Shown: piece after piece, positions 1 to 10,658 of the stretch
Layout: each line of letters opens with the position of its first letter
Position numbering within the stretch: position 1 is the stretch's first letter
Origin: Garcia nutans
Taxonomy: Eukaryota; Streptophyta; Magnoliopsida; Malpighiales; Euphorbiaceae
Direction: 5' to 3'
DNA: 64,000 nucleotides
Assembly: GCA_947685225.1 (NCBI GenBank)
Contig: CANTUV010000002.1
Coordinates: 248,001 to 312,000, forward strand
The notes under the pieces: model-generated
What the model saw: only the letters and a program-made list of their open reading frames with translations
Told to the model about the DNA's origin: nothing
The model's database searches: none
Program-made: the position numbers and the translations under genes

Positions 1-1
1 T

Positions 2-442
2 CCCGAAGGGGAACTTATACCTTTTGCCAAAAAGTTGAAATTTAGGGCAACCAATAATATGGTAGAGAACAAAGCTTATATTTTCTGTTTGGAAACCCTA
101 ATGATTATGAATTTGGATAAGGTGGAAGTTTATGGCGATTCATTGCTAGTAGTATCCCAAGTAAATGGAGAGTGGCAGTTGAAAGAAGAAAAATTAAAAC
201 CATACCATCATTACCTGACCATGATGAAGAAGAACTTTAAGGAGTGTAGGTTTATACACCTATCAAGAGAAGAAAATCAGATGGTTGATGCCCTAGCCAC
301 ATTGGCTTCGGTATGGGAAAACCCTGTCAGTTTATTCCTTAAGCCTCTGATCTTGACCAGTTCATTAACTCCTTGCTATGAATATGATACAATCATAGAA
401 ATTGATACAAATCATGATGCATGGTATGATACTATAAGATGA
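2..442 (+). pseudogene. T1 pol: archaeal-type RNase H domain (partial)
   Basis: Open from the window edge in frame 2. It begins within the stretch PEGELIPFAKKLKF, so a start lies upstream and the first ATG at 35 is internal. The domain is the additional RNase H (RVT_3-like) that Tat elements carry between RT/RNase H and integrase; it degrades the RNA strand of the RNA-DNA hybrid. Family marks seen are TNNM near residue 17, VEVYGDS with a catalytic-type Asp, GEW, and ENQMVDALATLAS with the C-terminal Asp. The TGA at 440-442 is a premature stop: the same frame continues as FLEEREYSLG, matching the usual linker to integrase. Reverse transcriptase and protease must lie left of the window. Confidence 0.85.
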
Positions 443-1666
443 TTTTTGGAAGAAAGAGAATACTCGCTGGGGGTAACAAAGAAAGAAAGAAGAGCCATAA
501 GGCGGTGGTCATTACAATACTTCACATTTCATGGAGAGTTATATTGAAGATGGCCTGATGGGGGTGTATTTGAGATGTTTAAGAAAGCCTGAAGTAGAGC
601 GTATCATGTCAGAAATACATCTGGGAAGTTGTGGTCCGCACATGAGTGGTTTGGCCCTAGTTAAGAAGATTATTCGACAAGGTTACTATTGGTTGACCAT
701 GGAGAGAGATTGTATTGAGTTTGTCAAGAAGTGCCAACAATGTCAGATGTATGGTAACTTGAATCACATGCCTCCTGAGGAATTGCATTCTATGTCTTCA
801 CCTTGGCCATTTGCCACCTAGAGTAACGACATTATAGGGGAGATACATCCGACAGCTTCAAACGGTCACCGTTTTATTGTGGTAGCAGTAGATTATTTTT
901 CAAAATGGGTCGAAGCCGAATCCTTCAATAAATTGGGTGCAAGCCAAATGGCTAGATTTATTGAAAAGAACCTCATCTGCCGGTACGGGGTCCCGCACAG
1001 TGTGATATCAGACAATGGGGTATAGTTTCAAGGAGCAGTTAAGGATATATTCTCAAAGTACCAAATCCATCATCATAAATCCTCTCCTTATAGACCAAAG
1101 GCTAATGGTGCAGTAGAAGCAACAAACAAGACAATTAAGCAAATTCTATCCAAGATGACCAAGACTTGCAAGGGTTGGTCAGAGATGCTTCCCTTTGCTT
1201 TATGGGGATATAGGACAAGTGTGTAAACACCTACTGGAATGACACCGTTCTCTTTGGTTTACAGCATGGAAGTAGTGTTGCCAATTGAAATTGAGATCAA
1301 GTCGTTGAGAGTAGTCTTAGAAGCTGAACTGCCTGAAATGGAATGGGTAGCGAGCAGATACACACAGTTAGCTTTACTAGAAGAGAGAAGGTTAAAGGCA
1401 CTGTATCATCACCAATTGTATCAAAAGAAGATAGTTCGGGCCTACAATAGAAGGTTAAAATAAAAAAATGCAGAGTCGGGGATTTGGTGTTGAAGCAATG
1501 TAAGCCTAATGTATCTGATCCAAGGGGGAAGTTCAGGCCTAGCTGGGAAGGGCCATATGTCGTGAAACAAGTCATGAACAAAGGTGCGGTGAAGTTATTA
1601 GACATGGATGGGAACGAGTTTAGTGAGCCAGAAAACATTGACAGGTTGAAGAGGTTTTATGTATGA
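443..1666 (+). pseudogene. T1 pol: integrase (HHCC + DDE core + C-terminal domain), broken
   Basis: Integrase inserts the element cDNA into the chromosome. The zinc-binding HHCC domain is visible (EIHLGSCGPH, then CQQCQMYG). The catalytic triad is Asp 828-830, Asp 1011-1013 and Glu 1116-1118, all in one frame, with the second Asp and the Glu 35 codons apart as in the D,D35E family. A C-terminal SH3-like region (GPYVVKQV, LLDMDGNE, NIDRLKRFYV) ends at TGA after 1663. Damage: in-frame stops at 545, 819, 1023 and 1224; a frame change in a G-run near 559-566; another in an A-run near 1464-1476. No chromodomain is seen, as expected for Tat. The protein cannot be made from this copy. Confidence 0.9.
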
Positions 1667-1684
1667 TAAAAAAAAAAAAGAGAG

Positions 1685-1835
1685 CTCGCAAGGTTGAAAA
1701 CCCAAAAAGGGCGGCCTAGGCAAAAGTTAGAGCAGTCTGCTAGTTCTGAAAACCCGAAAGGGCGGGCTAGGCAACAATTAGGGCTAAATGAGAGAAAATC
1801 GTCAATTAGAAAATCTGAAAGGGCTAGTTGACAAC
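1685..1835 (+). repeat. Post-pol hairpin repeats, cluster 1 (T1)
   Basis: Three imperfect repeats start just after the pol stop. Each has an outer stem, a spacer like TTGAAAA, a small inner hairpin CCC-loop-GGG, and the return strand of the outer stem. Outer stems differ (AGG/CCT, CTAG/CTAG, GTCAA/TTGAC) but pair each time. A polyadenine run (1670-1680) precedes them. Confidence 0.75.
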
Positions 1836-2117
1836 AGGAGTAATCTTGTGTATGCTGGCTTTATGTTTGGTTGTTCCCCAATTAAATAAAACAGAATTAA
1901 TGCTAAAATTATTCTATGTGCACTGTTATAAGTATTTGACCAGACATGGATGAAATAAATAAACACAATAGCAAAAGGTGATGACAAATTTTAAATGGAA
2001 AATAAGCATCTTTTATTACTTTAATAATTTTTCATCCTAACAATACACTTTCTGAATTAACAAATGTAAAATCTATGGCAGTCGATAAATGTAACGTGCA
2101 GGCCAGCTTTGTCTCAG
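1836..2117. other. Spacer between hairpins and DUF7745-like exon 2 (T1)
   Basis: AT-rich noncoding sequence colinear with 10762-11002 of T2. I see no convincing reading frame. It is the 3' flank of the minus-strand DUF7745-like gene and part of the retrotransposon 3' untranslated region. Confidence 0.5.
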
Positions 2118-2471
2118 CTAATCCAAGTAGGCTTCTATTAAGCAAGGCATGTCTAAATCGGGAGTAAAGTCAGAATCATGAGGCTCCGCTCCGTACTGAT
2201 GGCCAAGTCGGTGAGGATCATAGCATGTACCTTGATGACGAGCAGCAAGGGGAACATACATCAAATATGTCCGCATGGTGATATGAGAAATCTTCCACCA
2301 AGGTACCAACCAGCGGATATTGACTTCAGAGCGTGAGTGGATCCAGTCAACCCAGTCAGCATATGAAGAAGCAGGATGGAGTAGTTTCCTAGCAGCATGA
2401 TGATGTGGCAGATATCTGGCAAAATCCATGGATGGAGTATCAAGCAAACAAAGATGCTCATGAAGCCAAAT
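2118..2471 (-). pseudogene. DUF7745-like antisense gene of T1, exon 2 (exon 1 deleted)
   Basis: A minus-strand exon begins after an acceptor CACAG and reads IWLHEHLCLLDTPSMDF..., then IRWLVPWWKI, a block typical of DUF7745 proteins, which occur as antisense frames in plant Tat-type elements. The frame is open to a TAG at 2118-2120; the T2 copy has CGG (Arg) here and continues for about 14 more residues. Only the last codons of exon 1 survive at about 2791-2820, ending CAG before a GT donor. The rest of exon 1 and its promoter are deleted relative to T2. Molecular function is unknown. The family call is from recalled motif similarity, not a search. Confidence 0.65.
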
Positions 2472-2499
2472 CTGTGAAGAAAGAATTAAATTAAAAAAA

Positions 2500-2785
2500 A
2501 GGTCCGCTAAGTTGAAAACCCGCAAGGGTAGCTTAGGCAAAAATTAGGACAGCTCACTAGTTCCGAAAACCCACATGGGCTGACTAGGCAAAAATTTGAG
2601 CAATAAAAATATATAACAAAAAGAAAAGAGTCCGCTAAGTTGAAAACCTGCAAGGGCAGCTTAGGCAAAAATTAGGACAGCTCGTTAGTTTCGAAAACCC
2701 GCATGGGCGGACTAGGAAAAAATTAGAGCAATAAAAAGAAAAAAGAAAACCTAAATTAAAAACCCGAAAGGGCAGTTTAGGTAAT
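2500..2785 (+). repeat. Post-pol hairpin repeats, cluster 2 (T1)
   Basis: Five more units of the same hairpin family lie in the intron of the minus-strand DUF7745-like gene. Units alternate outer stems CTAAG/CTTAG and CTAGT/ACTAG, and the last has TAAA/TTTA. Inner loops are CCCGCAAGGG, CCCACATGGG or CCCGAAAGGG. Conserved spacers read GGCAAAAATTAG after each unit. Confidence 0.8.
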
Positions 2786-5730
2786 TACCTGAAGCAACAA
2801 TGGACTCTTGGTCAGTCTCTTTCATTATTGTACAATGTTTATAAAATTGATACAATATTTATACATCACTAAGAGGGTGGTGATAGGTCATCAAATAAAG
2901 CTCTGAAAAAGTCATCACCTATTGGAGAAGGGGGCAAATCACTCATCCCAAGTCCGCCCAAAGCGGGAGCACCAAAATCCAGCAAATTACTTGTCCCGGG
3001 ATCACATGAGGTAGAAGCACCATAATCTCTATTACCTTATAGTTTCGATCTATCACGGTCCTCATCAGAAGCAGATGAAAGGATCTCATGGTCATCAGTC
3101 TAGGGGCCTCTTAATGAAGAAGCATCGGGATCCCTCATCCCCTGAAATCGGAAGTCTTAGAAATTTTGTTCGGATTAATGATATAAACTTTCAAAATGAG
3201 AAGCCTGCTGACGACTTGCAGCCAACTCTTCTTGAAGTTTCCTATTTTGTTCTTCGAGCATTCGCTGTGAACCAAAAAGGAAAAAGGTAAGAGCATATAT
3301 AATCATGCATACATATAGCATAAATTACCATAAAATATGAAACGTACCAAGTAGTTCATATCAATGCCCTGCAGATGAGATGGCATATCTGGCGGGCTAG
3401 AATGAGCAAATGAAGGGGTAGTAAAAGAAGGTCCAACTTCATGATCAAATGAGCCAACAGCCTACAACAATCATTAAAGAATAAATCAAAAAAAGAAAGA
3501 AGCAGTTGCAAGGGAAAAATGGTGAACGTTTTACTTGAGAAGTACTAGCCCTGAGAGGTGGGACAAACTCCCCTGCATCTCTGTGATGTTCCTCTTCATC
3601 TCTACCCTCATTTTCATTGGGAATCTCCCGTACGCCAACAGAAGATACATCAAAGTTCAAGAGCCTCCTTTGAATAAAATGGGCATAAAATGCACCGGGT
3701 AGATGAAGAAATGACTCAACACCATAGCAGTACCGAGCCGATCACCATGCATCCTTCGGCATTGACATAATATTTAAAGTATATTTCGGCATATGCATCG
3801 GGACCCGCCGCCGCTCTGGACTGAGAAACCACTCATAAACTCTCTCTCCAAGAAACCAGCCACTGGACACTGACCCAGCAATGACTCGGTGAGAATGTTG
3901 GAAAGATAGCGCAGCCCTTATGAAAGGAGACCAGTTTGTCCGCTCTTCTGGGTTCCACCAGGCCAAATTCACCTGTAAAATAACATAAGGTAAGTAAAAT
4001 TTCACATAAAATTTAAAGCATACTAATTTTATTTTACCTAGTCTTAGGTTAAGCAGCTTAACACAAAGTAATGAGTATGCACGTGGCGAGAGCAGGGGAC
4101 GTCCACACTATCTGACAACCAAAAATTTAATCTCGGATATCCGACCCTATCTCGAGAAATACCGGGTACCCTCACGAGGTTGTGTTCATATGCCCATACC
4201 TACAATGATAGTAAAGATCAAATTCATGCAAGAAAAGAGTGGAATTGACATTGGTAGAAGAAAGAATACCTTGACAACCGCCATCAAGCTGACAAAAGAC
4301 TTCTTATTTCGGTTAAGTTTATCAAGACCATGGTAAAGACAGGCGAGACCAGCTTCACCCCAACCAGAAGATGGTACCATCCTGAAATAAGAAAGGGCAT
4401 TCAACACTGATAAGTGGATGGAGGATTCAGTGCTACCTAAGATGGTCGACCCAAGCAAATATAACAAAATCTTCGAGCATACTGTTGGGCCATGTCTCTG
4501 TGAATTCGTCCTTCATAGTTCATCCAATAGCTATGAATCGGTTCAATTTTTATCTTAATAGGCTCTTTATATGATGGTTCCATACCAATTAATTCCTGAA
4601 TTTCTTCAAATGTTAAAATATCATTGGTCAGAGGAACCGAAACACCATCATATCGACGACCGGTTATAGCAGTAAAATCGACCGGACCAATTGTCATCTC
4701 TCCAATGGGCATGTAATATCCCGAAGTACACCCTAAAAGTTTGGAATAATTATTGTTGTATATGGATTTAATGTGTATGTTTAATTAAAATCAAAAGAAG
4801 AGCAATGAATTAATTTAATATCTTGATTTTGGTGTACATTGGAATAGTAGTGGTAAGATGATATGTTGGTAAAGTATGCAAGGAAAAATATTTAAGAGAT
4901 AAATGTATATGAAGAATAAAATGTATATTTGGTATTTGGAAAATATATGGGAAATATAAAGGTGATATATAAGAAATATACATATACCAACATATACATC
5001 ACATATACATAAGGTATATTGTGGTGTAGGTAAAGTAAGAGTATATATATATAATTAATGAATTAAATAATAAAAGAAAAAGAATAAAAGAACGTCAAAG
5101 GGAAGAAGAGAGTGACAAGTGTATGGTGGAGGTTTAAAGGGTTTTAATTATTTATATATATATATATAATTAGCTAAGGAAGAGAAGAAAATATCTTCTT
5201 CTTCTTCTTCTTCTTGCACGAGAGAGAAAGAGAGAGAGAGTGAAGGAGATATGATTTTAATCCTTTTACATATCAAATTCATTGAGATTTTGAGAGTATT
5301 GAAGATGATTATTGAAGATTTGGCATATTATCCAAGTAAGTATTCATTTCTTTGTGTGGATTCCTATTGTTTGAGTTTGGGATTTGATATGGTGGATTTG
5401 TGATAATGATGATAATGAAAGATTAAAGTGTATAAATATGTTGAATTGATATTTAGATGATGATTTGGGTTATTTGTGATGATGATGATGAATTGTTGAT
5501 ATTGTTGAGTAAGGGTTTAGTATAAGTGAATTGGGGATTTGAGTAGTTGATTCATGGGGATGTATATATGATTATTGTTATGTTATTGAAGTCATAAAAG
5601 TGTTAATAAGTGTTAATTTGATAAGTAATTGATGAATATAGTCAAGATGTTTATTAAGGGTGATGAAGTATGAGTTTTGAAGTGTTTATGTTTCTTGGTT
5701 GAGATGTCGAAATGTATGATTTGTGCATGG

Positions 5731-6016
5731 CACGGCCAGTGACACGGCCATGTTGTTGGGCGTGTCAATGGTACTGAGTTGGATGTTTATGACACGACCA
5801 TTAACACGACCGTGTTACTGAGCGTGTCATAGCTACTGTAAGGAAAAGTAATTGACACGGCCATGAGCACGCCCGTGTTGTTGGGCGTGTAAATGTTTCT
5901 GTAAGGCAGAATGAGTGACACGTCCATTAACACGACCGTGTTACTGAGCGTGTCAAAGCTTCTGTATTGTTGGTTTAGGGCACGATCAGGGACACGCCCG
6001 TGTTGGTGAGCGTGTT
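5731..6016 (+). repeat. GACACG..CGTGTC tandem array in S1
   Basis: Five imperfect units of about 60 bp. Each holds facing motifs of the form GACACGRCC and GGGCGTGTC or GAGCGTGTC, joined by AT-richer spacers with TGTAAGG or TGTATTG. The facing motifs can fold. The block is locally GC-richer than its surroundings. Confidence 0.85.
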
Positions 6017-6481
6017 ATGTATAGAATTTGCCCTAGTTAATTATTCTTCTCATATTCTTATTATGTATAATTATCTTTGGATTAGGCTTTGAGGAGATTG
6101 TGTTGCATTAATCCAAATGTTGGAGGATTCTTGGAAAAAGAGGTTAGATTGGTATAAGTTGCTCTTGAGGTAAGTGCAAATGTAAATGGTTGCATTCTTT
6201 TAATATGATTTTGAGACTTAATACATTTAGTATAAATGTGTTAAGTAATCTATTATACTATTAATATAATGTGACTAACGTTATGATTTGTATAGTGTGA
6301 AAGCTATGATGATGATTCAAAAAGGTATGTGCAATGTAACTTGTTATGATAAATATAATAATGTTTGAAATGAAATATATGGACATGTTGTCTATATGAT
6401 GATGAAGTTATGATGTGTGTTCAATTTAATTGATTATGTATACCTGAATGATGAATTGCTATAATGTGAATTGAGATATGA

Positions 6482-6585
6482 TAAGATGTGAAGCCATTGT
6501 GATTGGCTATGATGATTTGTGATTGGCTATGATGATTTAAATGAAATGTGAAGCCATTGTGATTGGCTATGATGATTTAAATGAG
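6482..6585 (+). repeat. Tandem GCCATTGTGATTGGCTATGATG repeat in S1
   Basis: About three units containing CCATTGTGATTGGCTATGAT. The same motif occurs inverted and expanded in both R1 LTRs (about 24960-25120 and 31560-31715), so it is a family trait. Confidence 0.8.
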
Positions 6586-6729
6586 ATAAATGAGGCATGT
6601 TTGCCTAGTTAATGATGAGAATTGAGAATGCAATTGATAATGAAATAATAAATGAATTGTGTGTGTCTAATATGTTGATTCAATCTTCAAAGTTCTGGAT
6701 TTGGCGGCATGCCTAGAAAATGTGAAAAT

Positions 6730-7092
6730 GTAACAGTCTTGCCGGGTTGAGGATCTCTTCAATTTGAGTGAATTGAGGTCCAAGAGACTGGGTCTGTTAC
6801 ACTATGTAAATTATTGATACGAAATATATGAAAAGTAACAGTCTTGCCGGGTTGAGGATCTCTTTGAATTGAGATCCAAGAGACTGGGTCTGTTACTTGA
6901 TAAAATGTGAAATGTGAATTGTAGTAACAGTCTAGCCGGGTTGAGGATCTCCTCGAATTTAGCTGAGTTGATGATCCAAGAGACTGGGTCTGTTACGCTA
7001 TCCATGGATAGAGATATGAGATATATTGCCTACAAGAGACTGGGTCTGTTACGCTATCCATGGATAGAGATATGAGATATATTGCCTACGGG
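6730..7092 (+). repeat. Palindrome-bounded tandem repeats in S1
   Basis: Three units (6730-6800, 6835-6896, 6924-6996) each open with GTAACAG or TAACAGTCT and close with CTGTTAC, so each can form a long hairpin. The interior reads GCCGGGTTGAGGATCTC and CCAAGAGACTGGG. A partial fourth unit and an exact direct duplication of about 38 bp (ending TTGCCTAC) follow. Confidence 0.8.
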
Positions 7093-8551
7093 CTTGATTA
7101 TTGTGATATGGACCAAAGCAGTAACTCTGAACTTTGAATAACATATTAGTATAGTTTGGGCCCAGGTCTGTCTTGGTTGTCAATGTGATTTATAAATGAT
7201 GAATAATAAGTAAATAATGAGATCTATATTTTCTTTTATTGGAAATGTGATTCATGATTGGTGAATTATGAATAACATAATGTTATGAAGCATGATATGT
7301 AATGTGTGTATTGATATATTGATTGTGAGTATTATTGATGAGTTGTGGTTGGTGTAAATGATATGTAGGTATGTATGTGATATATGTGATTAGTTGAGAT
7401 ATGTGAAAGGTGTTATTAAAAAGGGAAATCACGATAAGAAACTAGTAGTACATGAAGTTAATGTATATATATATGTGTTAGAATTTCTGTGTTATATGTT
7501 TATATTCTATATTTGCACTACTAAGCTCCCGGGCTTAGCGCGAATGTGTTATCGCGCAGGTTCTAGGTGGAAGATATGAAGTCTTTCGTGATGCCATGTG
7601 AAGAGTAAGAGTTGTCGAGACCAACTAGATGGTGTTGCATACATGTATAACTTTTAATTATGATGTATTTCTGACAAGAATATATTTTTATGTACAATGA
7701 GATTTTGATAAAGATACGATTATTAAATATATGTAAGAGCATTAAAAGTATAATGATTTTATAAATGTTCTTTAAATTAATGTATGGTGATTTGAACTCT
7801 GCTAAAGGTTTTTTTTTAAATTGTAACGAAAAGTGACATCCTTATGCTCTATATACTTACTGTATGTATACTAGGTATATGTATAGTACTTATATGGAGT
7901 ATCGGGGTGTTACAGGGCAAGTGAAAAGTGTGGGTTATGTCCAACCATCGCTTTGCAAGCACCTGGACTACGCTCCGATCTATTTGATATTCCTCGGATG
8001 GCAATTGTAAGATGAACTGCTCAAAGTCACAATCTTGGATAATCTGCCTTATCCGAGAAGGCACTGCATCGTACCATTTGTCGGGCTTTGTAAATACACT
8101 CTCCAGCCCGAACAACGCAACGATCATGCTAACACAGAGCCAGGTAAGTACATATTATCCTATCTGCTTAAATTAATATATTTTTCTTAAATTTTCTAAA
8201 AAAGATAATAATGTTAGAATACAAATAAACAAACAAAATAAAAATAAAGGCAAACACAATAATAATAATAATAACAAAAAAAATCAAACAAAAATAAAAA
8301 ATAATCATAAAATAAAAAATAATAAAGAATAATAAAAATAGAATAAAAAATAATTTAAAAAATAAAAAAACAACAAAACATAAAGATGAAAAATCAAGAA
8401 AAAGAAAAAGAAAAATAATTATCGCACTCTTTTGATTCGAACTTCGGTGAAGCAGCATCCCGGCTAGTATATCTATATTTCCATCTTCATGATGCTGAAT
8501 AAACTCTAATAACTCGGCATTAGAATGAGTCCCTAACATTGAAGCATGCAT

Positions 8552-8760
8552 TTTTTGAAAACTATGTGCTAAATTTGAGAGAATTATAGAAATTGAGAAA
8601 TTTTTGCTATAAATGAAATGAAGGATTTGTAGGTTTTTATAGAGAAACGGCAAGGAAAAGAACAAAAATTCAAAAGTTTACTGTTCATAAATAGTAAATT
8701 TAACTATTCATGAATAGTAAATTTTACTATTTATGAATAGTATATTACTGTTAATGAACC
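8552..8760 (-). promoter_or_regulatory. Putative promoter of T1 PMD gene: TATA plus palindromic repeats
   Basis: Reading the minus strand, CTATAAAAA (8634-8642) lies about 85 bp upstream of the exon 1 ATG. Beyond it (8680-8760) are repeated near-palindromes of the type ACTATTCATGAATAGT. T2 has the same layout. Promoter activity is inferred only from TATA position and conservation. Confidence 0.5.
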
Positions 8761-8935
8761 CAAATTTTCCTTAGGTCCAGAACCTAGAATCTCTTATAAG
8801 TCCAGAACTTAGCTAGGGTCTAGAACCCAAATTTTCCTTAGGTCCAGAACCTAAAATTACGCTTAGGTCCAGAACCTAAAATTATCCTTGAGTCCGGAAC
8901 TTGAACCAGGTCCAGAACCCAAAACTTCAACCATC
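8755..8935 (+). repeat. Minisatellite GGTCCAGAACC upstream of T1 PPT
   Basis: Imperfect units built on GGTCCAGAACCTAAAAT and its variants; the same block is longer in T2. Tandem repeats in the 3' untranslated region are known in Tat-lineage elements. Confidence 0.8.
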
Positions 8936-8993
8936 TCAAAAATTAAGTCTTATTGCATTTCACTCTATTTCACTAAAGTCTCAGATCATTCAG

Positions 8994-9006
8994 GCAGGGG
9001 GCAAAC
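8994..9006 (+). other. Polypurine tract of T1
   Basis: GGCAGGGGGCAAAC sits directly before the LTR start TGTAGACCC. This is the expected primer site for plus-strand DNA synthesis. T5 has the same sequence at its 3' LTR. Confidence 0.8.
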
Positions 9007-10658
9007 TGTAGACCCTTAATTTTTTACCCAGTCCGGTCCAATATATTTTAATTAGTCCAAAATAATTTTTTGTGTTGTCCAAAATATTTTAATTAGTCCA
9101 AAATAATTTTTGTAATCTTAATTAAATAATATTTGCTTTAGCATCTAATTTTTATTAATAAATAATAATAATAATAATAAACAAAAAATAAAAAAATAAA
9201 AATCGACGACGAAAAAATCATCACCGAAAATCAGCGAAGGACGAATGGTCGTGGCCCATCGCAGCCAACTGCGACAGCTTTTTCGCCAGCACATTCTTTC
9301 CACAGCAGTTTTTTTTCTCCAGCGTAATTTTTCCGCAGCAATTTTTTTTCGCCTGCGAAATTTTTCCAAAGCAAATTTTTTGAAACCTAATACAATTAGG
9401 TTTTGATTTCCTTTTCTTAATGAATGTTATATTTCGTGAATAACTAGATTTAACCATAGAAACCTTGAAAAAGGGAGGAAAAAGGAAACCATCAAAAATG
9501 GGGATGGAAAAAGGGAGGAAATTGAGACCGAAATTGAGGAGGAAAACTTTGAAACTTTGAAGAATTCCTTCTGGCAGTGAATCAATCTGATTTTTTTTTA
9601 GAGAGCAGACAACAATTCAACCCATCAAAGGCAGCAAAGCTTGTCTTTGTTTTTGTTCATCCAAGAAGAAATTTTTGGTGGAACCAACAAACGGAGGTAT
9701 GCATCAATTGTCTAATTTCTTCACAGTAGCTTAAATCATCCAATTGTTTCTTTTAATTCAAAAAACCTAGAACCTTAATTCCCCTTTTCTAAAGTTTAAA
9801 AACCTTAATTCGCTGCTTTGTTTTCCAAAAAGTTTAAAATTGTTATTTTTGTTTTTTCAGAATCTCAAAACCCTAATTTGCTTTCCAAATTTTCAAAATC
9901 ATAAATTAAATATGTTTCTTTCCAAAAACCCTAAAAAAAATCTTTTCTGCTTCTATAAATTTTAAATCATTTGGTTTATTTTCATAAAGTTTCATAAAAT
10001 TATCAAATTAATTTTCAAATTCTAAAAACCTAATGCATTCTCCGAAACCCTAATTCTAAAATTCTAAAACCCTAATTCAACTCCAAAACCCAAAATAGTA
10101 AACCCTAACTCCCAAAAAATCTTAAACCCTCAAGTTTTCTATACCCTAATCCTTTAAACTTAAAAAAAATCTTATAAACATAAATGTTAATTTTACACAG
10201 TAAGCTTAAAAATATAATTCAGTAGCTAATAGTCATAATCTAAATGTTTTGAAGAGCCCAAACCCTAGTTTCATTGCTTGTTTGGACATTTCTTTGATTC
10301 TTTTAATATAATGATGCTTTATTTTTATTAGTGTGTGTAATATGGATAATATTGTTATATTTAAGAATTTTATAATATTGAGACCTGTAAAGGAGGCCGG
10401 TTCCAATGAACCGGGCATTGTGGGGGTGTTGGGCCATTTCTCACCTTCCCCACACATACCCAACTTTCCAAACCCATTTGGGGGTAGGGGATTCATTAGG
10501 AATTAAGTCATCCATCCCTTTCTTTTTCCCGGCCAGTCCGGGTGGCGACTCCATTTTCTCCGAACCTAGGTCTGTATTCTCTAAGGTCCCGAGCCTAAAC
10601 AGTACCAAAGTCGCAAAAACCATTCCATCGAGAGTGGGGCCAAAAATTCCCGCTCACA
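9007..10658 (+). mobile_element. T1 3' LTR (1652 bp, internally deleted)
   Basis: Starts TGTAGACCCTTAATTTTTT and ends CGCTCACA. It is about 550-650 bp shorter than the LTRs of T2-T5 because the segment holding the three hairpins (T2 17915-18086) is missing near 10270. Telobox-like AAACCCTAA motifs are frequent between 9840 and 10160. The conserved hairpin GCCGGTTCCAATGAACCGGGC family is present near 10396-10416. Confidence 0.88.

Larger units (their letters stand above)
4712..7914 (+). mobile_element. S1: solo LTR (3203 bp), same family as R1
   Basis: It begins TGTAATATCCCGAAGTACAC, ends GGTGTTACA, and is flanked by a perfect 5-bp duplication GGGCA (4707-4711 and 7915-7919). No PBS or internal region follows, so this is a solo LTR left by LTR-LTR recombination. 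Starts and ends match the LTRs of R1 read on its minus strand. It contains CTT and GA microsatellites (about 5190-5245), CACG-type arrays and palindrome-bounded repeats. It interrupts PMD exon 2 of T1. Confidence 0.92.
2869..8551 (-). pseudogene. Plant mobile domain (PMD, aminotransferase-like) antisense gene of T1, split by S1
   Basis: Seven exons can be placed by comparison with T2: about 8424-8551, 7920-8128 joined with 4270-4711, 4038-4199, 3535-3972, 3348-3461, 3209-3264 and 2869-3141. Family marks: RWLDITHTFHLP, IGEMTIGPVDFTAITG, HSYWMNYEGR, GWGEAGLACLYHGLDKLNRNKKSF and WAYEHNLVRVPGISRD. PMD proteins include plant nuclear MAIN/MAIL1, which act in gene and transposon silencing; capture of PMD genes by Ty3/gypsy elements is known. 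Exon 6 encodes a short Leu/Glu-rich coiled-coil-like stretch and exon 7 an acidic, proline-ended tail. Damage: S1 insertion within the HTFHLP/IGEM block, exon 1 donor GT changed to GA, exon 6 donor GT to GC, and a TGG to TGA stop near 3741. Role for the element is unknown. Confidence 0.75.
1..10658 (+). mobile_element. T1: Tat-lineage Ty3/gypsy retrotransposon, 3' part (5' end outside window)
   Basis: Order seen: RNase H, integrase, hairpin repeats, minus-strand DUF7745-like and PMD genes, minisatellite, polypurine tract, 3' LTR. The extra RNase H before integrase and antisense genes after pol are known traits of the Tat lineage. After its LTR the sequence does not continue with a primer-binding site and gag. 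It resumes with post-pol hairpin sequence of a second Tat element, so T1 is best read as nested in T2. A target duplication AGTCC (10659-10663) is predicted, but its left copy would be outside the window. Solo LTR S1 interrupts it. Confidence 0.85.

Noticed and set aside
8168..8665. 165-residue minus-strand membrane-like protein
   Set aside because: The first 43 codons are PMD exon 1; the rest is AT-rich intron or promoter read through because the donor is mutated.
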